A stretch of 64,000 nt of DNA, taken from the NCBI GenBank assembly GCA_019359015.1, contig JAHHID010000021.1, positions 26,390 through 90,389 of the forward strand, written 5' to 3'. The notes under the pieces were generated by a model, which was not told the DNA's origin, did not search any database, and saw only the letters and a program-made list of their open reading frames with translations. This DNA comes from Spirirestis rafaelensis WJT71-NPBG6 (GTDB taxonomy: Bacteria; Cyanobacteriota; Cyanobacteriia; Cyanobacteriales; Nostocaceae). The position numbers and the translations under genes were made by a program. Positions 49,344-56,915 of this stretch are shown here, one piece after another (positions within the stretch are counted from its first letter, which is position 1; every line of letters starts with the position of its first letter).

Positions 49344-50312
49344 ATGACTTATTTAGAAGCAGCAGCGCAATTTTACAGCGAAGTCGCGCAAACACCCCAA
49401 GTTGGACTTTGTTGTGTCCAAAGTTCATCCTTGCAATTGCCAGGATTGCATATTCCCTCGCAAATGCAGGAAATGAACTATGGTTGCGGTACCACCGTTC
49501 ACGCTGCTGAACTCGTAAACCAACCTACAGTTTTGTATGTCGGTGTTGGTGGTGGCTTAGAAGCATTGCAATTTGCTTATTTTTCGCGTCGTCAGAGTGG
49601 TGTAATTGCTGTTGATCCGGTTGCAGCGATGCGCGAAGCTGCTAAACGCAATTTGGAAATTGCCGCAAAAGAAAATTCTTGGTTTGATACCAGCTTTGTA
49701 GAAATTCGTGAAGGCGATGCTTTCAACTTACCAGTTGATGATGCTTCTGTCGATGTAGTAGCGCAAAATTGCCTTTTCAATATCTTTGAACCAGAAGATT
49801 TAACTCGTGCTTTAAAGGAAGCATATCGGGTATTAAAACCAGGTGGACGTTTGCAGATGAGTGACCCGATCGCTACTCGTCCAATTCCGCTTCATTTACA
49901 ACAAGATGAACGGTTACGAGCCATGTGTTTATCAGGCGCACTCACTTATGAAGAGTATACTCAACGTATCATCCAGGCTGGCTTTGGTCAAGTTGAAATT
50001 CGTGCCCGTCGTCCTTATCGTCTTCTAGATTCTCAAACATACAATTTAGAAGATAATTTACTTTTAGAAAGTCTCGATTCTGTCTCTTTCAAAGTTATTA
50101 TTCCCGAAGATGGCGCTTGTATTTTTACAGGCAAAACAGCAATTTACGCGGGTTCACAAGAGATTTTTGATGATTCAGCCGGACATATTCTTCAACGTGG
50201 TGTTCCAGCAGCTGTGTGTGATAAAACAGCCGCCAAACTTGGCAGATTAATGCCAAAAGAGATAAAAATCACTGATTCTACATGGCACTATGACGGTGGT
50301 GGTTGTTGTTAA
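49344..50312 (+). CDS. arsM: Arsenosugar-pathway arsenite S-adenosylmethionine methyltransferase
   Basis: 322 residues. The SAM-binding motif LYVGVGGGLEALQFA (about 64-78) and GDAFNLPVDDASVDVVAQN (motifs of class I methyltransferases) are followed by RVLKPGGRLQMSDP. Cysteines 23-24 and 48 (GLCCVQ, NYGCGTT) fit thiolate binding of As(III). The C-terminus ends in Gly-Gly-Gly-Cys-Cys, an added metal-binding pair. It methylates arsenite; paired with the radical-SAM gene downstream it forms the arsenosugar branch rather than simple volatilisation. No ArsR gene nearby. Confidence 0.93.
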   Translation: MTYLEAAAQFYSEVAQTPQVGLCCVQSSSLQLPGLHIPSQMQEMNYGCGTTVHAAELVNQPTVLYVGVGGGLEALQFAYFSRRQSGVIAVDPVAAMREAAKRNLEIAAKENSWFDTSFVEIREGDAFNLPVDDASVDVVAQNCLFNIFEPEDLTRALKEAYRVLKPGGRLQMSDPIATRPIPLHLQQDERLRAMCLSGALTYEEYTQRIIQAGFGQVEIRARRPYRLLDSQTYNLEDNLLLESLDSVSFKVIIPEDGACIFTGKTAIYAGSQEIFDDSAGHILQRGVPAAVCDKTAAKLGRLMPKEIKITDSTWHYDGGGCC

Positions 50313-50343
50313 ACGATCAATGCAAAAATAGAATTTTGTAATT

Positions 50344-50450
50344 TATATATAGCAGTTATATATGATTTGTGAAAAATTGCATAAATGTAGAGACGCGATA
50401 TATCGCGTCTCTACTAGAATTTTACGAATGATTTAGGACTGCTATATATA
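50344..50450. mobile_element. 107-bp MITE-like element
   Basis: Perfect 13-bp terminal inverted repeats (TATATATAGCAGT at 50344-50356, ACTGCTATATATA at 50438-50450) around a 28-bp perfect palindrome (50387-50414; arms GTAGAGACGCGATA). No coding capacity. It sits between arsM and arsS and splits what may once have been one transcript. Confidence 0.8.
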
Positions 50451-50590
50451 CCTTCAGCTAAGGTGTGTTAAGGCAGATTAACGCACTATTGCACCATTTA
50501 AGTTGGTGCGTTACGGCGCAAAAATTTATGTATTGATAATATCATACTTATGAAATGCGTCCTACGGTTGGTACTTTATTAACTTAAATC

Positions 50591-51577
50591 ATGCTTAAAA
50601 CAACAGTAACACCTTTTAAAAACAAACTTAGTTATCCCTTAACAAAAAAGGGAATCACTGTTTTACAAATTAACTTAGGTAAGCGCTGCAATCTTGCCTG
50701 TACACATTGCCACGTGGAAGCAGGACCAAAACGAACAGAAGAACTTTCTCCAGAAATTTGCGAACAGTTGATACAAGTAATTCACAAATTTCCGGAAATT
50801 AAAATTGTTGACTTGACAGGTGGCGCACCTGAAATGAATTATGGATTTAAGCCACTGGTAGAGGCAGCAAGGGCAACAGGTAAGCAGGTAATTGTCCGAT
50901 CTAATTTGACAATTATTTTTGAAGAGGGTTTTGGTGATTTGCCAGAATACTTTGCCAAACATCAAGTGAGAATTGTTGCTTCTCTGCCATGTTATTTAGC
51001 TGATAATGTTGATAAAATGCGGGGTATTGGTGTTTTTGATGATTCAATTCGCGCCTTACAATTGCTTAACAAAGTTGGCTATAGTAAAGAGCAGAATTTA
51101 ATTTTGGATTTGGTGTACAATCCGCCATTACCTACAAGCGAGAAATTTTCTTTAACTCCGGAACAGACTAAGCTGGAAAGAGATTACAAAGTGTTCTTGC
51201 AAGAACACTTTGGGATTGTGTTTAATAACCTATTCACCATTACAAACATTCCAGTTGGCAGGACGAAAATGCATTTGGAACGTAAGAAACTCTACGCGCC
51301 ATATTTGGAGTTTTTAGAGTCGCATTTTAATAGTACTACGGTTGAGAATTTAATGTGCCGCGATGAACTTTCAGTTGATTATATGGGCAATGTCTATGAT
51401 TGCGACTTCAACCAGATGATGAAGCTACCTGCAAAAACTCGCAATGGTGAAATTCTCACAGTTGCCAAGTTGCTAGAAGCTGGCAGTTTAAACTTGATTG
51501 ATGAGGTACAAACTGCCGCGTATTGCTATGGTTGTACCGCTGGATGTGGTTCTAGCTGCGGTGGTGCTTTGGTGTAA
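50591..51577 (+). CDS. arsS: Arsenosugar biosynthesis radical SAM protein
   Basis: 328 residues. The radical-SAM cluster CNLACTHC (Cys33, Cys37, Cys40) is followed by IVDLTGGAPEMNYGFKPLVE. Conserved later elements are LVYNPPLPTSEKFSL and the family C-terminal domain with CRDELSVDYMGNVYDCDFNQ and CYGCTAGCGSSCGG, which likely bind extra iron-sulfur clusters. ArsS transfers the 5'-deoxyadenosyl group to dimethylarsinous acid, giving the precursor of oxo-arsenosugars. Arsenic use is inferred from the family and the arsM neighbour. Two Yfr1-like RNA genes follow. Confidence 0.93.
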   Translation: MLKTTVTPFKNKLSYPLTKKGITVLQINLGKRCNLACTHCHVEAGPKRTEELSPEICEQLIQVIHKFPEIKIVDLTGGAPEMNYGFKPLVEAARATGKQVIVRSNLTIIFEEGFGDLPEYFAKHQVRIVASLPCYLADNVDKMRGIGVFDDSIRALQLLNKVGYSKEQNLILDLVYNPPLPTSEKFSLTPEQTKLERDYKVFLQEHFGIVFNNLFTITNIPVGRTKMHLERKKLYAPYLEFLESHFNSTTVENLMCRDELSVDYMGNVYDCDFNQMMKLPAKTRNGEILTVAKLLEAGSLNLIDEVQTAAYCYGCTAGCGSSCGGALV

Positions 51578-51689
51578 AGTCAATGATTTTGGATTGACGG
51601 CTCAATTATACACTTACATTGTATGAGGGTAAGTCTGTTTCAAAAACTGTTACAAGCGCATCGCTCGTGGTCAGATGCGTTTAATATGG

Positions 51690-51757
51690 GATGAGTTAAA
51701 ACTCCTCACACCATACCAAAAGCCGTGGAAACTTCAACAAGTCCACGGCTTTTTATT
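51690..51757 (+). ncRNA. yfr1: Yfr1-type small RNA, copy 1
   Basis: The ultraconserved Yfr1 core ACTCCTCACAC is present exactly at 51701-51711, unpaired and followed by CATACCAA. A terminator stem AAAGCCGTGGA/TCCACGGCTTT (51719-51752 region) ends in T-rich sequence. A -10 box TAATAT at 51682-51687 places the 5' end near 51690, giving about 65 nt, the size known for this family. Yfr1 pairs through its core with mRNAs of outer-membrane porins and is needed for growth under stress. It lies 113 bp after arsS. Confidence 0.87.
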
Positions 51758-51829
51758 TTTGAGAAAATTTCTGTTACCAAAACTGTTACGAGCACGTTGT
51801 TATTCGTAGCTGCCTTTATGATGATAGAT

Positions 51830-51890
51830 AGTTAAGTTCCTCACACCACACTGAAGCCGCGAAAGTCAATGTTTCCCGGCTTTTTTTTCA
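51830..51890 (+). ncRNA. Yfr1-related small RNA, copy 2 (tandem)
   Basis: A second unit with GTTCCTCACAC at 51836-51846 (the core differs only in its first two bases) followed by CACAC and a terminator AAGCCGCGAAA...TTTCCCGGCTTTTTTTT (one mismatch). A -10 box TATGAT lies at 51817-51822. Both copies carry ACTGTTACRAGC 35-36 bases before the -10, so the promoter was copied too. About 60 nt expected. Not identical to copy 1; function inferred from the shared core. Confidence 0.75.
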
Positions 51891-51937
51891 TATTGTACAG
51901 TGACAGATTATTTGTTATCGGGAACACATTAATGTCG

Positions 51938-52378
51938 TCATACCGAATTAAGTGAAGTTGTGCCATTACCGTTAGTTGACGCATTCGCAATTGCAGCTTG
52001 AGTAGGTTGAGTGGCAAGAACCGCTACAACTGGAGTAACTTTTGAACTAGATTGTTTACTTCGTTTTCGATTAGAGCCGCCAGCCTTGGAATACTCTATA
52101 CTGTTTCTGCCGTAGACAGTTGCAACTCCACTTAGCATTCGTTCAGACATTTCGGAGAGGGCTTTATCCATCTGGGTAATTGTTTTACGCGATTCTTCAA
52201 GGTTGGACACCAGCGTATTATGAGCTTCTAGTACAGCACGGGTAGTGTTGATTAGGTGGTTGTAGGCTTCAATGGTTAACCCATGTCCTAAATCTAGGCT
52301 TTCATCAATGGATTTAAGCAAAGCGAGACGAAGTTGGGCTTTGTCAACAGCAGCAGAAGCACGAGTTCTTAAAGACAT
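51938..52378 (-). CDS. Hypothetical protein, helical
   Basis: 146 residues. An N-terminal helical part of about 90 residues (SLRTRASAAVDKAQLRLALL, TTRAVLEAHNTLVSNLEESR, TQMDKALSEMSERMLSG) with heptad-like spacing suggests a coiled coil. A basic Ser/Lys-rich patch (RKRSKQSSSKV) and a Thr/Asn-rich tail follow. No named family recognised. It stands alone on the minus strand between the small-RNA pair and the tandem-repeat block. The ATG 52378 has a weak ribosome site (AAAGGATATCTC). Confidence 0.65.
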   Translation of the reverse strand: MSLRTRASAAVDKAQLRLALLKSIDESLDLGHGLTIEAYNHLINTTRAVLEAHNTLVSNLEESRKTITQMDKALSEMSERMLSGVATVYGRNSIEYSKAGGSNRKRSKQSSSKVTPVVAVLATQPTQAAIANASTNGNGTTSLNSV

Positions 52379-52573
52379 GAGATATCCTTTTTTTTAATAA
52401 TTCCTTTTTCAACATAGTGGAATATCCTTTTGCCTGAGATGGGTAGTTTTGTGGATTTATTTCATTAAAATTCAACGAAATAATTACGAGTTTGCCTGTA
52501 TTTTTACTCATTTTTTATATGGATTTGTTGTTTTAAAATAAGTGCAATCAGCAACAGTAATGACAAAATTAAT

Positions 52574-52762
52574 AAATGCGAACCCCGAAATAACAAATGC
52601 GAACCCCGAAATAACAAACGCAAACGCCAAAATAACAAATGCGAACCCCGAAATAACAAATGCGAACCCCGAAATAACAAACGCAAACGCCAAAATAACA
52701 AATGCGAACCCCGAAATAACAAATGCGAACCCCGAAATAACAAATGCGATCGCCAAATCTAT
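52574..52762. repeat. Nine-copy 21-bp tandem repeat with higher-order AAB pattern
   Basis: Units of AAATGCGAACCCCGAAATAAC (A) and AAACGCAAACGCCAAAATAAC (B) are arranged A-A-B, A-A-B, A-A-C, so the real repeat is 63 bp with one diverged third. Both strands are open in the repeat, but no conserved protein is visible. Downstream (52763-52862) two copies of GCGTTGGCGTAGCCCGCCG, a common dispersed element, follow. Confidence 0.9.
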
Positions 52763-53092
52763 AAATGCGTTGGCGTAGCCCGCCGTAGGCATCGCTGAAA
52801 TAACAATTACAGTCGCCAAATCTATAAATGCGTTGGCGTAGCCCGCCGTAGGCATCGCCAAAATAGCAAATGCGAACACAAAAATAATATTGGAAAGGGG
52901 AAGCTAGAACATCTAATTCCCTCCCCTTTATAAGGCTACGGTGTATACACAAATCGGATTTTCTTTCTAGATCCGGGTTTACCCCCCTTAATCCCCCCTT
53001 GGAAACGGGGGAGACAAGAAAATTAAGTTCCCTCCCCAATACATCGGGGAGAAATTAGAAAATCTAGTTCCCTCCCCTTTATAAGGGGAGGG

Positions 53093-53485
53093 TTAGGGTG
53101 GGGTAACTTCCCTCAACCTACAAATAACTTCCCTAATCTTATCCACCACAACATCAATATCTTGATAAACTTCTTGATTCGTAAATCTCAAAATCCTCGT
53201 GCCTTTTGATTCCAAAAATGCTTGGCGATCGCGGTCATATTCTGGAACTCCATCTTGATAGTGACTATCACCATCAATTTCTATGGCAAGTCTCAATTCC
53301 GAAGAATAAAAATCCACTACAAATCTGTCAATACTGTATTGTCTGCGAAATTTACAGCTTTCAATTTGTTGATTTCTAAGTTTTGCCCAAACTATTTTTT
53401 CAGATGGGGGCATATTGTTTCTGAGAGTTTGCCGTTTTTGCTTTTCTGAGGTTTGGTTATACAGTTTTGTCATCAGCGTTTTCAT
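53093..53485 (-). CDS. DUF559 (Vsr-like) endonuclease-fold protein
   Basis: 130 residues. The core NNMPPSEKIVWAKLRNQQIE, CKFRRQYSIDRFVVDFYSSE and LAIEIDGDSHYQDGVPEYD carries the PD-(D/E)xK-like acids (Asp in VDFY, Glu and Asp in IEIDGD) of the DUF559/very-short-patch-repair fold. The last residues VTPP and the stop are read from the flanking GGGTGGGGTAA repeat. Function of DUF559 proteins is not established; nicking or mismatch repair is possible. AGGA precedes the ATG (53485). Confidence 0.82.
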   Translation of the reverse strand: MKTLMTKLYNQTSEKQKRQTLRNNMPPSEKIVWAKLRNQQIESCKFRRQYSIDRFVVDFYSSELRLAIEIDGDSHYQDGVPEYDRDRQAFLESKGTRILRFTNQEVYQDIDVVVDKIREVICRLREVTPP

Positions 53486-53509
53486 ATTCCTGGACTGTGC
53501 TGATTATTC

Positions 53510-53900
53510 CCAGGATTACCCCCCTTAATCCCCCCTTGGAAAGGGGGGAGACAAAAAAATCTAGTTCCCTCCCCTTTATAAGGGGAGGGTTAGGGTGGGG
53601 TAATTCAATTGATTCCCAGGATTACCCCCCTTAATCCCCCCTTGGAAAGGGGGGAAACAAGAAAATTAAGTTCCCTCCCCAATACATCGGGGAGAAATTA
53701 GAAAATCCAGTTCCCTCCCCTTTATAAGGGGAGGGTTAGGGTGGGGTAATTCAATTGATTCCCCGGATTACCCCCCTTAATCCCCCCTTGGAAAGGGGGG
53801 AAACAAGAAAATTAAGTTCCCTCCCCAATACATCGGGGATAAATTAGAAAATCTAGTTCCCTCCCCTTTATAAGGGGAGGGTTAGGGTGGGGTAATTCAA
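53510..53900. repeat. Direct copies of a dispersed CCCC-rich repeat
   Basis: Three copies of about 125 bp, each containing GGATTACCCCCCTTAATCCC, CTTGGAAAGGGGGG and CCCTCCCCTTTATAAGGGGA, end in GGGTTAGGGTGGGGTAATTC. A further copy lies on the other side of the DUF559 gene (52975-53101). Confidence 0.9.
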
Positions 53901-54022
53901 TAAATTGCGTGTACACCGTAGCCTTTTTAAGAAAAAGCTAAAACTTTTTACCCCCTCATTTTTCAGAAATTGAGGATAATACTGTTGAAGCTTCATCAAG
54001 ATGCTTCTAACTACACCTACCC

Positions 54023-54550
54023 ATGAACGAACAGCGCCTAAAAGCTTATTACCAGCTAATCGAAAGCCTGCTAAATTGCACAGATGGAGAAGAAGCCGAG
54101 ATTTTAGCAGCAAACCAAGAATTACTTGATGCTGGCTTTGTGCAGACGGTAGAAGAAGTAGCACAGATGTGTTCCCAACACGGGGATGAGAATACAGCGA
54201 ATTGGTTGCAAAATTTAGCAAGTTATCTTCAAAAAGCGTTGAATCTAGATAATGAAGTAGATTTGCAATCTCTCAGTGAGGAGGAGATACAGACATATTA
54301 CCAATTCTTGATGCAGGTACTACAAGTAACCGCAGACAGTAGTGGTAATTCCCAGGTAGTTTACCCCTTGCTGGCAAAGAATATAGACAAACTCGACGGA
54401 GTGTTAGCAGAAATATTGCGCCGTTGGGGAACAAATACACTTGGGGAAGCGAAAGCAGATGAAGCGGAATATTTAGCAGAAATTATTGTTAAATTTAGCA
54501 ATCTAATAGCGCAATTCCCCAGGACTTACGCAACTGGCACATTTATCTGA
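54023..54550 (+). pseudogene. TPR-CHAT protein, N-terminal fragment
   Basis: 175 codons ending in a stop inside the inserted element. Genuine sequence runs to QFP at the insertion site: MNEQRLKAYYQLIESLLNCT, EILAANQELLDAGFVQTVEE, DENTANWLQNLASYLQKALN and VVYPLLAKNIDKLDGVLAEI. This is the usual N-terminal region of cyanobacterial TPR-CHAT proteins. The last residues (RTYATGTFI) come from the MITE. The C-terminal part resumes at 54676, so one gene has been split. Confidence 0.85.
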
Positions 54551-54669
54551 AAACTGTCACATAGAATTAATATGGCTCTAAGGTTTATAAATCAATGCTT
54601 ACAAGCATTTACGGCAAATTGAAATATATGTGCCAGTTGACCTTATATTGTGACGCTTGCGTAAGTCCT
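54520..54669. mobile_element. 150-bp MITE splitting the TPR-CHAT gene
   Basis: Terminal inverted repeats AGGACTTACGCAA (54521-54533) and TTGCGTAAGTCCT (54657-54669) are perfect. Inner arms CAACTGGCACAT and ATGTGCCAGTTG repeat the symmetry. ATTCCC flanks both sides (54514-54519 and 54670-54675) as a target duplication. Removing the element and one ATTCCC joins the reading frames as AQFPLGSKASN, the expected protein sequence. No coding capacity, so moved by a transposase elsewhere. Confidence 0.92.
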
Positions 54670-54676
54670 ATTCCCT

Positions 54677-56206
54677 TTGGGTAGCAAAGCCAGCAATATG
54701 GAAATTGCCATTACTGGCTATGAAGTCGCGTTGACAGTCTACACCAGAGAAGCTTTACCTCAATCTTGGGCAATGACGCAAAATAATCTCGCAAATGCCT
54801 ACAGGGAGAGAATTAAAGGAGACAGGGATGAAATAGCCGTAGGACAAGATAAAATCCAAAATGGCAAAGCTGAAAATCCCAAAGTCCTTGCACAACATCT
54901 CCAACAGTTGCGAAACCAGCGTAATGAATTGCAAAACCAATACTTACCTGTCGGTTATGGTTTCAAATTCGACTTTTTCCAAGGTTCTTTGGATGAGCAT
55001 ACAGCCATTATCGAGTGGTATATTCTCAACGATAAAATTCTGGCGTTTATTGTCACAAAAAAGGGAGAGGTAACAGTTTGGCAATCCCAACCAGAAGACC
55101 AACAAGCTTTGTATGATTGGGTAAATCAATATTTGCAGAATTACTACAATCAAAAAGACCAGTGGCACAATAGCTTAGGGGAAGAACTCAAAGAATTAGC
55201 TTCGATTCTGCACATTGATGAAATATTAACCCAGATACCAAAGCACTGCGATAAACTCATCCTAATTCCCCATCGATTCCTGCATTTATTCCCCCTTCAT
55301 GCAATTCCAATAAATCAAAATTCTGAAAATTCGTCTTGTCTGCTGGATTTATTTGCTGGTGGTGTCAGCTATGCACCCAGTTGTCAACTACTGCAACAGG
55401 TACAACAGCGCAAACGTCCTGATTTTCAATCTCTCTTTGCGATTCAAAATCCCACAGAAGACCTGAATTACACCGATTTAGAAGTACAAGTTATTCAAAG
55501 CTACTTTAATACTTCCAACGTTCTGAAAAAAACAGCAGCGACACTCACAGCTATTAATAATACTGACTTAAACACTTACCACTGCACCCACTTTAGCTGT
55601 CATGGGTATTTTAACTTAACAAATCCCAGTAAATCAGCCCTAATTTTGGCAAATGCACCCATCGCAGACACCCCAACAAAACCCGACTCCGAACGTTACC
55701 TGAATTTACGAGCAGGGGAAACCCACGATTTAGAAAAATGCCTGACTTTAGATAGAATATTCAGTCTCAAATTAGAAAAATGTCGCCTCGTAACTCTTTC
55801 AGCGTGCGAAACTGGATTGATTGATTTTCAAAATACCAGTGACGAATATATTGGTTTACCTAGCGGTTTTCTGTTAGCTGGTAGTCAAGCTGTCGTTAGT
55901 AGTTTATGGACTGTTAGCGATTTATCTACAGCATTTTTGATGATGAAATTTTATGAAAACCTGCAAACAATAAATAGTGTCTCCATAGCACTCAATCAAG
56001 CACAGCAGTGGCTGCGAAATTTAACCACAGAGGAATTTGAAGCACTATTAGTTAAATATCAGCCACAAATTGAAGAAATTTTTGCTCAAATTCCAGAAGA
56101 AAAGCGTCCAGTAGCAAGAGCAATATTAAGAAGAACCTGCAAGCGCAAACCCCACCCTTTTGCAGCACCATTTTACTGGGCAGGATTTACAGCTACAGGG
56201 CTTTAG
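54677..56206 (+). pseudogene. TPR-CHAT protein, C-terminal protease fragment
   Basis: 509 codons. It starts with the rest of the TPR region (ASNMEIAITGYEVALTVYTR and AMTQNNLANAYRERI), fewer repeats than usual, then a linker and the caspase-like CHAT domain. The catalytic pair is intact: His309 in HFSCHG and Cys377 in LSACETG. CHAT proteases act in bacterial regulated cell death and signalling. As split, the protease could only be made from an internal start such as TTG 54677. The gene ends 4 bp into the convergent small gene. Confidence 0.88.
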
Positions 56207-56583
56207 GATTCAGGTTTGGCAGCTTTACAAAACTGCTTCACGCCAATTTTGGCAACATAAATTACCACTGGAGTTGCCAGAGCTACGGGAATATTACCAC
56301 TTGCTGCTAGAGTGGGGATCGCAGCTGTCAATACTCCCGTCATCAAGTCGTCAAATTCTTCTTGACAGATGATTTTGCTGAGTTTTTGGGCTAATTTCTC
56401 TAAATAATTTGAATCTCCTCTCAAGCTGACTTCTGTATCGGTTGTCTCAACAGCAATTAACTGTGCTGCTGCTTCCAAATTTCCTTTACGCTCTTCTATG
56501 GCATCCAAAGCTGCTAAAGCTTCTGGACTATCCGCCAACTGGCTGCGAAACTGACTAATTTCTTCTGGTGTAACGGTAATCAT
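56203..56583 (-). CDS. Small protein with hydrophobic C-terminus next to the CHAT gene
   Basis: 126 residues. The soluble N-terminal half (MITVTPEEISQFRSQLADSP, EALAALDAIEERKGNLEAA) is followed by LAQKLSKIICQEEFDD. A hydrophobic stretch at about 82-113 (VLTAAIPTLAASGNIPVALA and on to VVIYVAKIGV) may enter a membrane. Not assigned to a named family. It overlaps the CHAT gene end by 4 bp on the opposite strand, so the two are convergent. It might be an effector or partner of the protease, but this is guesswork. Confidence 0.7.
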   Translation of the reverse strand: MITVTPEEISQFRSQLADSPEALAALDAIEERKGNLEAAAQLIAVETTDTEVSLRGDSNYLEKLAQKLSKIICQEEFDDLMTGVLTAAIPTLAASGNIPVALATPVVIYVAKIGVKQFCKAAKPES

Positions 56584-56915
56584 TTAATACTTTTAACCAG
56601 TAAGTACACGAAGTATTCAGCAATTATACATCTAATGTCTAATCTAGAGATGTGGCGATGTCTACGATGGGCACTCTGTGCGATCGCACGACATCAACAG
56701 TAAGAATAATTCTGCTGTGCGATCGCGTAAATGACAGACAAATCACCATGTTGATTCAGTTGTTTTCTAGCTTCCGTAATACTCAAGTACTTAGACATAG
56801 AAATAAGTGTACAAAAGTGTACATTTATCATAGGATTAAGGCGATCGCTCTTTTCCCTATTGCGGTAAAGTTGCCTAAGGAGAGTACATCAAGCTTGAGT
56901 GCAAAGGAAAAAGTC

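Larger units (their letters stand above)
52932..53925. mobile_element. Repeat-bounded segment carrying a DUF559 gene (candidate element)
   Basis: AAGGCTACGGTGTATACAC at 52932-52950 is matched in reverse complement by GTGTACACCGTAGCCTT at 53909-53925 (two-base gap). Inside are four or more copies of a dispersed repeat with TTACCCCCCTTAATCCCCCC and CCCTCCCCTTTATAAGGGG, placed on both sides of a single gene for a DUF559 protein. No transposase and no target duplication was seen, so the mobile status is an inference. Confidence 0.4.

Noticed and set aside
52574..52862. CRISPR array
   Set aside because: Repeat units are contiguous with no unique spacers, and no cas gene is present.
52504..53039. 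Several long frames on both strands over the 21-bp array
   Set aside because: Open frames in all directions are expected from a repeat of 21 bp without stops; the residues are purely periodic.
56652..56915. N-terminal 88-codon extension of the MDR oxidoreductase
   Set aside because: Low-complexity, with GCGATCGC repeats in the coding frame; GTG 56916 has a ribosome site and the family start.
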